64,000 nt of DNA from Symsagittifera roscoffensis (GCF_963678635.1 NC_087066.1:28029301-28093300); one strand, 5' to 3'; numbered from the stretch's first letter, positions 47,135 to 58,478 are shown. Notes: generated from the letters alone by a model not told the origin. Program-made: numbers and translations.

Positions 47135-48490
47135 TTAGAGCTTAAGGAAGACTACAGAAACCCCGATAGACTGCAACAAAAAGTACCCAGTCCTACTGGA
47201 TGGACATCACTGGATCACAAAACTACCGGTCCTAGACGCAAACAACGACCGTCAACATTTTGGATTAGTTCAAATTAGAACCTACCTCCGTGCCAATTTC
47301 TTGATCGCGGGATTAGGAACTCCACTACGACAGACCAGCAGATATTGCTTCTTTTATCGAAGATGGCGAGTCGTACACGAGCCACCTAAATTGTCACCTT
47401 TGCCTGTGTTCCGTTTTGCTACCAGAGAAAACAATTTCCGTTTGCGAACGTTGGCATCGACGTGTTTGGGCCGTTCTTCATAGTAGATGAAAAGAGTAGC
47501 AATACTACTCTGAAAAACGTCAGCATATTTATCTGCATGATGACGCAAACCATACATTTGAAAATATTCAATTCACTGTGAGCCGATGATTGCCTAATTG
47601 CTTTTAGAAGATTCGTATCACGACGAGGATACGCCGATATCATAGTCACTGAAAACGGCCGCAATTTGGTAGGAGCAAGGAAGGCATTAACAGAATTGGA
47701 GCATATGGACAAAAAACTACATGCGGCAACATATCTCGCAGAACTGAAAGGAAAATAGGCTTCGAATACACAATCAGCACAACAGTAAAGAAGAGTCTGG
47801 GAACGACTGATGAAAACAACAAAAAGAACACTACTAATCATTTTAGGTAATAAACGTCTAACCGATATGGCATTTACGACAATATTCGTGGAGAAGGAAG
47901 GACTACTGAATTCAAGGCCGATTACTAAACTCTCAGTGGATATCGACGACAACGAACCCGTATTCACTAATTTTTTTTTGCTACGAAGAGGGTATACAAA
48001 CATGCGACCAGAAATCCCAAAAAGTTCTTTAGATCTCGGCATCAATAATTACCGTACAACCCAAACGATACTTATTTTTGAAACAGACACATCAAGAAGT
48101 ACGTATCAGATGTAATCAACAGAAACAAGTGGAGACAAGAAGTGGCTCAACTCATCGAAGGAGAGATTGTTTGGGTATAAGGCGAGAACTCGCCACGCAG
48201 AATATGGCCCTTAGGAAGGAACATGGTTTCCATCCCGCGAAGTGTCGGTTTATCCCATCAATTCGACGTCAAGACTGCCACCGGAGTTTTGCGACGACCA
48301 GCTGTAAATTTAGGCCCAGTTGAAGAACCCAGCATGTCGTTCCCCAGAGCATGAGCGGAGATTGCAAAACAGAAAACACTCAAAAAACTTCAACTGATTG
48401 AACATTTATCAATCACGGTTATATTAACTAATTATGAGAGTAATTTTAGTGTTCGCCCTTTTTTATGTACCTTGCTCGCGCGGGAGTGTT
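47135..48490 (+). pseudogene. BEL/Pao integrase and DUF5641 remnant, right part of the split element
   Basis: Reading order: DRQHFGLVQIRTYLRANFLI at 47250-47310 (zinc-binding integrase region), then VGIDVFGPFFIVDEKS at about 47445 (first catalytic Asp) and RRFVSRRGYADIIVTENGRN at about 47605-47670. Here the usual DNG of the second catalytic motif is ENG. Further on come GLLNSRPITKLSVD near 47900 and finally the DUF5641 tail, REVAxLI-like NKWRQEVAQLIEGEIVWV, one stop, RIWPLGRN and KTATGVLRRPAVNLGPVEE. A purine tract GCGCGGGAG followed by TGTTCATTAC at 48487 could be the polypurine tract and 3' LTR start. Stops within the integrase make it inactive. Confidence 0.65.
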
Positions 48491-49380
48491 CATTACTTCT
48501 CATGATTCTCTATTTTTATTATTTTCTGATGAGTTTGTTTTTGGTTTGCGACTTTGACTTTGACTTTGTAAGAGTTTCTCACACAAAAATGTAAACATAG
48601 TGACTTGTACCTTGCCCACATTTAAACTCTTATTAAAACATTGATGTTGAACATTTTGAAAGAACAAAAGCAGAAAAGCAACAATATTAAGCATTTCGAA
48701 TCTCGTCTGAAAAGGGTTTATGACCTCAAAACTTGGCGCCCTACAAGCTTTCTTGGAGATAGCTAATAGGCACTGGATAGCTCGCGCATAGTTCCGTATA
48801 GATTGGTGCAAAAGGTTGGAACAAAAACAACAAGTCTGCTGGTATCAAAGTTAGGCCTTGAATGTTCCAATTGCCTTATAAGGTCTATGGAACAGTGTTC
48901 GCTTTATAAAATTTTAGTTTTTTCTAATTTCAAGACTTTTTGTAAATTATCCCCCAACACGCTATTTATAAAGTAGTACAAAGTGATAAGTTCCCTACTT
49001 GGTAACAAAGCAGTTATGGCAAATAGCCTGCTTCAACCAATTTGAAACAAAAGACGGATTAAATCTCCGCTTTTGCGTTAATAGCGCGGAATATTGCGCG
49101 TTAATTGTCCTACATTGACCAAAATGGCAACATTTAAACTCCTATAACTTGACGAAAATTGATCACAGGTGAAATGTTTTTTCAAATTTACAAAAAAAAA
49201 ATTCCGTATAAAATGGCTGGCTAAAAAGTCGAAATTTCGTCTCGAGAAAAACCACCCTCGGCTTTCTTATTTTTCACCGACGTGATTTTAGCTGCTTGTT
49301 CTGCCTCACTTCCTTCATTGCTTTCTGCGTGCGTGAGAGGGCCAAAAGCTACTTGATTCCTTGAAAAAATAATTGTTTAG

Positions 49381-49540
49381 GCGGAAGAAAACCTAAATGA
49401 TCAGTGTCTGAAGGACGTGAACGAGAGTCTGATCAACGCAAAGCCTATCATTAAAAATCAAACAAGACAAAAAATAGACGAGTTGAAAGCCTTCACTGAG
49501 GAAAACCAGTTTGTGCAGTGGATAAGACAAACAATGAAAA
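49381..49540 (+). CDS. RNF213-like gene, exon 3
   Basis: A 160-base exon between the acceptor TTGTTTAG and the donor AAAA|GTAAGT at 49541. It begins in phase 0, as exon 2 requires, and ends in phase 1. It encodes AEENLNDQCLKDVNESLINA, then KPIIKNQTRQKIDELKAFTE and ENQFVQWIRQTMK. From memory, vertebrate RNF213 has a matching segment (K-P-I-I-R ... E-L-K-x-F ... F-x-x-W-(I/L)-(R/K)) just before the region encoded by exon 4. This makes it the most diagnostic short exon of the gene. Confidence 0.8.
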
Positions 49541-50061
49541 GTAAGTGCTGATTTCAGGTAATCTATGATTGGTCGGATTGTCAAGTCTGCAGTCTAATAT
49601 TTAATGCGTTTTTCAATAAAACACAGCTGTAATAAACAGATACAACTTTTAATTACAGTTGACATATTTTAAAAGATACCAACAAGTTGTTGAGCAATTT
49701 TTCCTACTATCACATCTGATAAGACCTTTTTAGAGTTTTTAAAGTAAATGAACCATTTTGGAACGTGTTTTTAGAGTTTTTTCTTGGAAATATGAACGAA
49801 ATGGGGATTAAGTTACCACCGTTAGTTGACAAAAACAAAATCTTCCAGCCCAATAAATAGTTTCCAATAATTTGCTGCGAGTTGAGTATTTGATTTTGAT
49901 TGGCTACCATTTAACGTAGAACCTATTAACGCCCTCCCTCCCCATAAATCGTTTTAGGAATAAGATGTGGATATTGACTTGATCCAGAAAGCTAAGCTTA
50001 GGTGAAGAAAAAAGAATCAAAACGTTTTATCCATGTTCTGTCAGTTTCTTCGAGTGCGATA

Positions 50062-51252
50062 CCCGCACCGAAGTTTCATGGATAATAATCGATTATAATG
50101 GATTTTCGCTGACTAAAATGTTGTCAATATAATCGATTATCATGTCAAATTTAGACCACATAATGGATTTTTAATCGATTATAATCGATTATTTTGGAAA
50201 AATTTAAATCCATTATAATCCATTATAATCGATTATAATGGATTTTTATTGACTAAAATGTTGTCAATATAATCGATTATCATGTCAAATTTAGACCACA
50301 TAATGGATTTTTAATCGATTATAATCGATTATTTTGGAAAAGTTTAAATCCATTATAATCCATTGTAATCGATCATAATGGATTTTTGTTTTCAATATAA
50401 TGGATTATTTAAATAATGACTCTAATTTCTGCAACTTTCTGCAAAACTCGAACGAACACGTTCATCCAGGGGCGACCAATATGTAGTAATTTTCCAAAAA
50501 AAAGCCAAAAAACAGCATTTTTGACCAGCTCTTCACGTCAACAACCCCACCCCCCCTCCCGCCCCAACTTACCCCCCCCCGCCAACGTACTCCCTCTCCC
50601 CAACGTACCCCCTCAACGTATCCAATATCCAACCCACCCCCCCCCCCCCCTTCAACGTCCCCCCCCCAACATACCCCCCCCCTCAACCCAACCCACGACG
50701 TAACCCCCTCACGTTTACCCATCCCCCCACGAAACCCCCAACCACGACGTGCCCCCTCTCTCTCTAGTTAGGGGACATCTAACTCTAGTAAGGGACATCA
50801 ACTCTAGTAAGAGGTGAAGGGGAACTCAACTCTAGTAAAAGGTGGGGGGGAGGGTTGGTGTGCGATCTATAGGTAACTTTTTATAATTTTTCAATAACTC
50901 GATTGAAAATAGGAAAAAAAGAAATTAAGCGAAAAGAAATTAAAACAAAATAACTAACTTAAGTTTAACAAAATTATGAAAAAATGAAAACAACACACAA
51001 AAATATTTGAATAAATAGATTATAATCCATTATAATTGATTAAAATGGATTATTTTTCTTTTGAAATTTTTTTTTGAAAATAATCGATTATAATCGATTA
51101 TAATCGACTATATTGGGATTTTATTGCTTTAAAAAATATTATCATTATAATCCAATTTCAATCGATTATAATCGATTATTTTTGTTATTTTGTAGAGACT
51201 GACAATAAAAGTCCAATATAATCGATTATTATCCATGAAACTTCAGTGCGGG
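50062..51252. mobile_element. TA-flanked inverted-repeat (MITE-like) element, 1191 bp
   Basis: The left end, CCCGCACCGAAGTTTCATGG..., matches the reverse complement of the right end (51216-51252, ending CTTCAGTGCGGG) over about 37 bp with one mismatch. Both ends abut TA (50060-50061 and 51253-51254), as expected of a TA target duplication (Tc1/mariner-type superfamily). No transposase is encoded, so it is non-autonomous. The interior has two features. One is arrays of ATCGATTATAAT / TAATCCATTATAAT words on both flanks, including two ~124-bp direct repeats at about 50090-50340. The other is a very C-rich central block (50540-50760). Confidence 0.75.
50540..50760. repeat. C-rich tract with CAACGTACCCCC words (G-quadruplex potential on the minus strand)
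   Basis: Many runs of 5-13 consecutive C separated by short CAACGTA, CAACATA or CCAACCCA spacers, inside the MITE-like element and flanked by AT-rich sequence. The minus strand is correspondingly G-run-rich. After it comes a triplicated AACTCTAGTAA(G/A) word at about 50765-50840. The + strand frame across the block is Pro-rich but is low-complexity and not a gene. Confidence 0.8.
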
Positions 51253-51616
51253 TAAGTTACAGAGAAAAACGGAGTCTTAGAAAATTGTCTAAAAGGATTC
51301 AGGCCCGGATTTAAAAGCTATTTCAATTTTATTTAAAAGGTACACTTTTGGAAATAAGTAAATTTTTTAAAAAACATGACCTCGTTATTAAATTAGTCTA
51401 AAAATTGGAACATACTTTTGAAGAAAAATGTTTCAAAGGTCCAACAAGCCGAGGAAAAAAGCTGAAAACGGTTAAACCGAGGGAATCTCAGGCCAAAATT
51501 CAAATTTACAAATACTTTAAATTGCTATTATTTTCTCTCTAATTTATTATATCCTAAATGAATCATTTTTAGTCAATTATAATCGTCACTCGTAACACTG
51601 TGCTATTTGAAGATCG

Positions 51617-51846
51617 TGTTGATAAACTTCAATTCTAGTCCTAATCCTAGATTCCTAACCAAATCAAGATAAAGACCTAGATTATCAACACGTAAACGTG
51701 AGAAAGTCATACTGTTCATAATTGAGTAAAATGATTTTCTGTATTAGTTTCACAAACTTTGTTAAAGTCAATAGTTGCACGTTTACAGTTGCCCGCATGG
51801 TTACAGTTTACCCGGCTACAGTGCCTTGTAGAGATAGGTCAGAACA
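51617..51846 (-). repeat. 3' LTR of the BEL/Pao element
   Basis: 230 bp, TGTT...AACA. On the coding strand it is preceded by the purine-rich tract AAGGAGGCCGGGAAT (51847-51861), a good polypurine primer for plus-strand synthesis. GATCG lies outside it. Confidence 0.9.
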
Positions 51847-51982
51847 ATTCCCGGCCTCCTTGAACGGGTTAAATAAAACGGCTACAAGAAACCCTTGAGT
51901 GATGTCCTGATTGAAGAGAGTTCTGTAGTCGGTCAGTTTCTGTCGGAATGCAACAGTTGACTGATCGATTGTAGAGTCATGT

Positions 51983-53300
51983 TCAGATTTTGATTTGTGC
52001 AACCCGGATGATGTTGTCATTTCCATCAAAGACTTTAGTGATACGATCCATTGGCCACATCAAAGGCTGGATGTTGTCCTCTATGACAATAACAATGTCT
52101 CCAATGGCGAAATGTCCTGATGGCGATGTCGTCCGTTTAGCTTTTTGCTGCAGAGAAGTCAAGTATTCTTCTTTCCAACGTTTCCAAAATTGTCGAACTA
52201 TGTCAATGGTTTTGAGACTGAGCGATGTCTTCTTGTCGGGCGTAGAACTCGGCTTTGCTGTCAATGGTCTTCCGATGATAAAATGTCCTGGCGTTAAAGC
52301 GAGTGCATCATTGGCATCATTAGATGGCGTAACAAGTGGCCTTGAATTGAGGATGGCCTCAATTTGTGTGAGAACTGTCAGGAACTGATGAAGTTGTAGT
52401 CGCGTTTTCCCAACTGTTCGGAAGAAATGTCGTTTCAACGAATTCACTGCCGCTTCCCATAATCCCCCGAAGTGTGGCGCTTTTGGTGGAATAGTGTACC
52501 ATGGAACTGAGTGGTCGTTGATGAAGGTGCTGAAGATTTCTTCAAACTCTTTGTTCATTATTAGCTTTTGGAATTCAATTTCACCTCGAGAGCCAAAAAA
52601 AGTCACTTGAATTGTCACTGTAGAAAGCCTTTGGTAATCCTCTTCTGGCGCAAAATCGTTTTACAGCGTCTAAGTAATCGTCCTTTATGAGAGAGTTGAC
52701 GGTTTCCATGTGAACTGCTCTAGTTGCAAAGCAAATGAAGATATATGAAGCCACATATACTTTACTTTCTTGACTGCTGCTGTCTTTGATGTAGAAAGGT
52801 CCACAATAATTGAATCCTGTGTTGCTGAAAGTAAAAGATTCTACTACTCTTTCGAGCGGCAAATCTTCCATTTCCGGTTGAAGAAGTCTGGCATCCTGTC
52901 GAATGCAAGGCTTGCATTTATGAATTGCTTGTTTGGCCAACGCAAAGCCTCCTGGTATCCATAGTGTTTGTCGAAGGGTGTAGAGTGTCATCTGAGGACC
53001 GCTATGAAACGATTTTTCATGCGCTTCCCTAATGAGCAATTTGTTAATTGGTGATTTCCTGGGAATGAGCACCAGAAACTTTTTGTTGATGTAATATGGT
53101 GAATTGGCGAGGCGTCCTCCAACACGAATTACGTTGCTCTCATTGTCGAAGAAGGGTGAAAGGCTCAGAAGGTTGCTGTTCCTTGGAATACGTTTCCTTT
53201 TCTTGATAAGTTGAAACGCAGCTAGATGATGCTGCTGAACCAAGCTGTACAAAGTCGTGCGAGCTTCCTTTACTTCCAAGGTTGAAAATTTTTCAGGTAT
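51983..53300 (-). pseudogene. BEL/Pao integrase and DUF5641
   Basis: REAHEKSFHSGPQMTLYTLR then HKCKPCIRQDARLLQP give an H-x4-H ... C-x2-C zinc site. The core begins SNTGFNYCGPFYIKDS, where the first catalytic Asp position is Asn, then CFATRAVHMETVNSLIKDDY and FYSDNSSDF (normally D-N-G). A frameshift near 52600 leads to VPWYTIPPKAPHFGGLWEAA with the third acidic residue (Glu), NSRPLV, then the DUF5641 domain from LTPGHFIIGRPLTA to FAIGDIVIVIEDNIQPLMWP. The enzyme would insert element DNA, but the substitutions and the frameshift argue against function. Confidence 0.75.
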
Positions 53301-54184
53301 AGGCAACTGATGCAGTTCCTCTGATTTGTCGTCGTTCCCCTGATTGAACTTCACTATATTCCCATTGTCATGAGTCGTCAGTTTTGTTGTCGTTCTTTTT
53401 GCTTTCTGAGTTTCTGATCGATGGAATTCTTGCCTTCGCACGATTAGCGATTGCTGCGAATTCTGCTGCCCAGCTTCCCCAAACCATCTGCTATCCCATC
53501 CCGTTCCTTTACCTCCAATTTCTCTGCCTGCACCTTTACCAGAATGACAATCAGTGGCACTAACAAAATTTGCGTTTGTATCCAAATCAGTACTCTCACC
53601 TGTTCCATCATCTGGTCTTGTCCATGTATCCTTACTAGCATCCAGTAGTAATTCGTTACCACTATTCATATCTTTACCTTTACCAATACCAACCATTGCG
53701 CAAATACCTGCCACTGTACCAATACCTTCCCGGGTTTCTTTATGTTTTTTCATTGAATTTTTGCGATTACCCATAATACCACAACCTACTCCTGTACCAA
53801 CACCTGTTTTTGTACCATAGTTTTCCCGGTCGTCATTTCTTTTTTCTCTCCATGAACCTAACCTCCCAATACCATCCCAGTAACTAACCGTCTGCAATCT
53901 TACGTTTGTACCATTACCAAACCCGGTATCAATATTGTTTTCCCTTGAGGTTTTCCGATTAATCTCAGTACCAAAACCTTCCCCTGCACCAACAGCTCTT
54001 TTTGTACCAAAATTTCACCCGCCATCGTCGCTTTCTTCTGTCCCCAAACCTAACCTTCTTTTAATACCATCTCGAGTCTGAATAACTCCTGTAGCTGTTG
54101 TTGCATATGCTACGTTTTGAACTGCAGCTTGAAAATCCAGGCTGGGATGAGTTCTGCAGTTTTTAACAAATCTCTTGACGTAGC
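53300..54184 (-). other. Gly/Asn-rich low-complexity insert between RNase H and integrase
   Basis: In minus-strand sense the segment reads as repeated G-(T/I)-G and N-R-K motifs such as GTKTGVGTGVGCGIMGNRKN and IGTVAGICAMVGIGKGKD. Two ~150-bp diverged copies of a D-G-I-(K/G)-R-x-L-G ... N-(F/Y)-G-T-K-x-x-V-G unit are visible, at about 53880-54075 and 53745-53885. It continues in frame into the integrase zinc-binding domain (frame 53897-52581). BEL/Pao polyproteins normally have a short linker here. Confidence 0.6.
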
Positions 54185-54775
54185 CTAAGATCCTGACAAT
54201 CTTGAAAGCCGTGAAAACCTGGTCAAAAGATCTAAGACTCTGTTCTGTTTTTCCACTGTCACCATTGTTACAGATCCGCTGTCGTCAATTGTTCTGGTTT
54301 CTTGTTGTGTCGTCTGCGCTGTGATTACTTCAGCTCTCGGCCAGTTGTTTGATGACTGTGAGAGCCATGTTAGTCCGTTCCACCAAAGTTCATGATATCC
54401 TACAGCTGATGATGAAGTGCCCCGAGAAGCACAATCAGCTGGGTTGTCTTTCGTTGGCACAAAATTCCATTTTTCGGCTGGTAGAATTTCTTGAATTTTT
54501 GCTACTCGATTAGCACCGAAAGTCTTCCACTTGCGAAGAAATTCTTGTAAGCACGCAAACGTAACTTGAGATTCGGTCCACGCGAAAACAGTTGGTGTGA
54601 TAAACCGTTTGTCACTGATGGCGGCTAGAGTTGCTTCCACAGGATTCGATCCAAGAAGTGCTGCACAAAGTTCCATGCGTGGAACACAAATGCATTTAAT
54701 AGACGCAACTCGTGTTTTTGCGGTCAACATTTTGACGTGTGTGGTACCTTCGCTGGTTTCTTGTCGCATATACAC
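54185..54775 (-). pseudogene. BEL/Pao RNase H region
   Basis: KTRVASIKCICVPRMELCAA is the canonical K-(T/A)-R-V-A-P-x-K-x-x-(S/T)-I-P-R-(L/M)-E-L start. FAWTESQVTF replaces W-x-D-S at the second acidic site (Asp to Glu). KWNFVPTKDNPADCASRG is the W-x-x-V-P-x-x-x-N-P-A-D box. The frame is otherwise long and open, then ends in a Ser/Thr-rich tail at 54185. Confidence 0.7.
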
Positions 54776-55065
54776 GACAGCTGCATATGCTGTAGTTGAT
54801 GCGTCTCAGAAAACATGAAGTTGAAGGTCTTTGGTTGTCTGCGCTAGAAGAACTCGGCGAGACAACTTGATGTCTTCCAGTTCCTCATGCTGCTGTCGAC
54901 GGCGTCCATAGTATTCCTGTAGTGTGACTGATATCGTTTGATCTCACGAAATGAGTTGTATGAATGATTTCAGTTGAATCGTCGTAGGCGAAAGCCATCC
55001 AAGGGGATCATAGAGTCTCTTGACTTCTGAGAGTATTTGTCGTTTGGTCAAGGAATCTGTTCGCT

Positions 55066-56113
55066 TCAATTAACGGCAAAACTGAAATGATCTGGCACTG
55101 GGTTCCATTTGATTCCAAGTGTTTCGAAGACATACTCGTCACTTTTGATTCTCATTTTGTCTGCTGCGCCTCGATAGTGCACTGGGAGTTGTTCTACTAG
55201 CTTCTTGTCGTTTGATTTCCATTTGCGATTTTCAGATCCAGCTTTACCGAGTGTATTGATGAATCCAACCTGTAGTTGAATAGCTGATTCAGTATCTGAA
55301 GATCCTGATAGAAGGTCGTCTACGTACATGTCGTTGAGCGTTGCTATCCTAAATGAGTCGTTGTCACTTTCTTCAGCAAGCACTTGAAGAGGTCGTATCG
55401 AATGAAAGGCTGAAGAAGCAATTCCGTACGTAACTGTGATCATTGGTCATTTTGTCGAGTTTTGATGTTTCCACAAGATTTGATGATAGTCTCTATCTTC
55501 TTCCAACTCCACCTGGCGTTACATTTTCGCAATGTCGGCTGAAAGTGCTACCTGATGCATTCGGAAGCGAATCAGAATGCTGAACTGAACTGTAGGTCCA
55601 ACCATCAGCTTGTCGTTGAGTGATATTCCAGATGCGGTCTTGCTGATGCGTCAAAAACCACTCGAAGTTTTGTTGTCGTGCTTGAATCCTTGAAAACGCA
55701 ATGGTGTGGCATGTAGAAACAGTTATAGTGCGGTCGCACCAACCCGTTGTCTGGAATTTCCTCCATATGGCCAAGGTTAATAAACTTGTTGATGAAGTTA
55801 TTGTACTTCTTGTAGAGCTCAGGATTCCTGTCGAAACTAGAGAGTAAATTACGTAGTCGTCCGCCAGCCTGCTGAATTGAGTCTCCAAGTAGTCCAACTT
55901 CTTCTTTGAATGGCAGTTTTACCACAAATTGTCCATCTAGCCTGCGTTTAGTTGTTGCTTTGAAGTGTTCCTCACATTTAAGCTCCTCTGGTGTCCACAT
56001 TTTTTTTCTGGAACTTCCTAGATTTCCCAAAAACGTTGTAAGTTTATGTTGCTTTCGTCGCTGACAAAAAATGTCTGTTGTAGTCAAGCATATACGTTTT
56101 TGCTGTTTTGTTG
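55066..56113 (-). pseudogene. BEL/Pao reverse transcriptase
   Basis: Frame 56162-55605 contains WTPEELKCEEHFKATTKRRL and the fingers/palm entry NGLVRPHYNCFYMPHHCVFK, then TTTKLRVVFDASARPH (R-V-V-F-D-A-S, catalytic motif A). After frameshifts near 55605 and 55445, frame 55443-55066 contains LNDMYVDDLLSGSSD with the YVDD catalytic box at 55315-55326. The polymerase would copy element RNA to DNA in particles. It is interrupted, so inactive. Confidence 0.75.
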
Positions 56114-56695
56114 TCAAATTACAAACCAGCCAAAAACTGAGAGTCGATAAAAAATCGAACATGTCTGTTCCTTGATTCTATTGTTTCCAATCATCAGATC
56201 CTCGTAGTGTGCTGCTCCAATTATCATGTCAATTTCCTGTGGATCGTTGAATCCGGTATCGGCCAATTGTAATTCCTTTACTGTTGTCCAATTGTCAATA
56301 TTGTTTCGTCTAGAAGGCAAATGGTTGGTTAGCTTCTGAAGAAGTGATGCTGTTTTTGAGATTGGTTCAAGGTTCGAGGGCCGGATGAGTTGATGAACTT
56401 GTCCCTTGTTATCGCAAACCTCATTTTCTCCAACTCCGCAAATCGTTGTTGTCTGCTTCTGTCTGCGTCTCTGTAAACGTTGAACAGCTGCTTCTGTTCT
56501 TAGATTTTTTTGTGATGGTGAATCCAGTACTCCTCGAAAATGAAATATATCTCCATTGATCTCGAGTGGAATGATGGCAGTTTGTTGAAAAACTTCATCC
56601 TGAGATTTTTCATGATTTGCTGCTCCGGTAAACTTTTTGTCATCTGTCTTAAGCTTTGCTGGAGTCTGCGGTGTTCCAGTGTCTGGTTTTTCCAC
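56114..56695 (-). pseudogene. BEL/Pao aspartic protease region
   Basis: Frame of 193 residues. IPLEINGDIFHFRGVLDSPS carries the retropepsin active-site strand, but the D-(S/T)-G triad is D-S-P, so activity is unlikely. Later QLADTGFNDPQEIDMIIGAA and HYEDLM form the second half (I-D-x-(I/L)-I-G-x-x-x-(Y/W/F)), a DUF1758 hallmark. The protease would release Gag and Pol products. Confidence 0.65.
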
Positions 56696-56960
56696 AAAAG
56701 TTTTCTGCTCTCGACAAAGAAAAGTGTTGTGCTTCTGTCCACATTCTTTGCATCATGATCCAGAACAATCCTCACTTCTATGTCCAGGTCGAAAACAGTT
56801 GAAGCAAAGCTGTTTCACTTTGATTCTTTGATCATTTGAGATCTCTCTTTGATTGACAGGTTTTTGAAGATGTCACATCGGTAGATCCGGTGGTTCTTTC
56901 CACAACATTCGCATTCGCCCTTGTCTGTTGTAGCTAGATTTGTCTGATTTTTGGTGTCAT
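56690..56960 (-). pseudogene. BEL/Pao zinc-knuckle region
   Basis: Three Cys/His clusters in minus-strand sense: CECCGKNHRIYRC, then CFNCFRPGHRSEDC, a stop, and CKECGQKHNTFLC. The spacings CX2CX3HX4C and CX2CX4HX4C are those of nucleocapsid RNA-binding knuckles in BEL/Pao Gag. One stop between the second and third knuckle breaks the frame. Confidence 0.65.
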
Positions 56961-57084
56961 GTTACTTTCTTGGTGTCATGTTACTTTCTTTCCTGTCAAA
57001 CTGTTGATTACCAATCGATGTCGATCGCGAAGATGATGTTTCAAGAGCTTGGCATCTTTCTTCGGGAAATTTCTTAAGCTGGTC

Positions 57085-57927
57085 TTATCGCTGAGGTTCT
57101 CTACCTCGTGTAGAAATTTTCCAAGCTTTCCGTGTTGCAATGGGAAGACGTTCCGTCAGAAGGTAAACAAAGAAAATATCCTGTTGATCCACTGGTTGCC
57201 CATGAACAAACAAAGCGAGTCGGTGTTCCTCTGTTGTTTCCATGAGAGTTAGAAGATCTTTGGAGTTTTCGGTTGTCAACGAACGCTGCCTGAAAATTTC
57301 GTGCAAATGTGATCGCAAAAACAAACGTTTGTTGTCGTATCGGTTCTTCAGAATGCCAATGGCGATGTCAAAATTGTCGTCCGTAATTGTGATGGAATGT
57401 AGTAGTTTGTCTGCGTCTCCAGTCAGAGAAGATTTCAAGTGCTGTAGCTTTTGGCTCTTCGTCAGTCACGTGTTGTCAATCACAGATCCTTTGAACAAGT
57501 CGAAGAACGATTTCCATTCCATGTATCCTCCAGAGAAAACAGGCATATTTAGTTTTGGTAAGTTGACATTCACATCTATTGATCGAGCTGTACCTGTAGA
57601 AACTCCTGTCGGTGTTTTGAATCTATGAAGAAACTGTTGAAGTTGGTGAACGCACTGTCCAAATTTTTCGTCCAATTCTTCTGCTTCTTGGATCTCATCG
57701 TCTAATGGCTGTTCAGCTGTGATCAGTTCCTGTATCTTGCTATTAGAGTTTGAGAGCTGGTCCTGTTTGTTGCGGATGTTGGTTTCCAGTTGCTCAAGTC
57801 TTGCTACTCCAGTTTCATCAAGAGTTCCGCGATTTTGAATGATCGTGTTTGCTTCATTGTAGTATTTGGTTACTACGCGTCGATGAGATGCTCTAGAGCG
57901 TTTGAGGTGCCCCAAAATTTCGGTCAT
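57085..57927 (-). pseudogene. BEL/Pao Gag (DUF1759)
   Basis: ATG at 57927. Residues ~1-110 form a coiled-coil-like helical region (RLEQLETNIRNKQDQLSNSN). Then LPKLNMPVFSGGYMEWKSFF marks the start of the DUF1759 capsid core. A stop at 57466 splits the gene. The second part, 57438-57085, continues with SSLTGDADKLLHSITITDDN, AIGILKNRYDNKRLF and an LL(T/L)ERLPIATRKAW helix. It would form the intracellular retrotransposon particle if intact. An acidic frame upstream (58190-57924) may be an N-terminal extension or leader. Confidence 0.7.
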
Positions 57928-58478
57928 GTCACTGTGACTGTCGACGTTTCACTCGTGGTTTTGCTATTTCTATTCGTCAAAGCGGATTGTTGAAAACTTT
58001 GTTTGCTGAAGTTTTCGTTCTGTGGGGGAGTCAAAATGACAAATCTGTGCTGAAACTCCAGATGAAGTAGTTGGTCGTTGATGCCGACTGTTTCCAACCA
58101 GAGAAGTATTTCAGTGGGAGACACTCCACGCAAAAGGAAAAGGCAAAAACAAAAGTCCGCACGGTGACAGAAAGCAACCCAAAACATCAAAAGTTACTAA
58201 AAATTGAAGGAAGGGTGGCGTCGCGCGGAACCACTGCAGTAAAACGTCAATTTAACGGTTATACTTCAGTAGTTTTCAAAAAAAATCTAGTACCGACTTT
58301 TCAGACAACTTCCGGGGTCTACCAGTGGTTAATCAACCTTCAACTTCTCTGAAATGTCAGCGAAGTTGAATTTGGGGGGTTCTAAATTGTCCGGATACCT
58401 GACCGCCGACTAGCAACTATCCTAAGTTTTAGTAAAATTCACTGTAATTCTATCCAATTTAGCCGGCGGACCAGTTTA

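Larger units (their letters stand above)
16699..49380 (+). other. Intron 2 of the RNF213-like gene, filled with mobile DNA
   Basis: Donor GTAAGT at 16699 and acceptor TTGTTTAG ending at 49380, phase 0 on both sides. The 32.7-kb intron contains a split BEL/Pao element, a Polinton and two recent tandem duplications, all listed separately. Positions 16700-18600 hold no recognisable gene. Near 18430-18560 there are imperfect ~35-bp repeats of AGTTCGACTnTGTnCAAAAA. Positions 48500-49380 are AT-rich and appear gene-free. An alternative reading, that exons 1-2 and exons 3-4 belong to two neighbouring genes, is less likely because the phases match. Confidence 0.7.

Noticed and set aside
48487-48720. 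Second LTR of the split BEL element near 17.9-18.6 kb matching the 48487 TGTT end
   Set aside because: By eye no matching TGTTCATTACTTC sequence was found at 16.7-18.6 kb, so only the purine tract/TGTT candidate is noted.
50416-50722. Pro-rich open frame on + and Gly-rich open frame on -
   Set aside because: Both are products of the poly-C tract. They have no complexity outside homopolymer runs.
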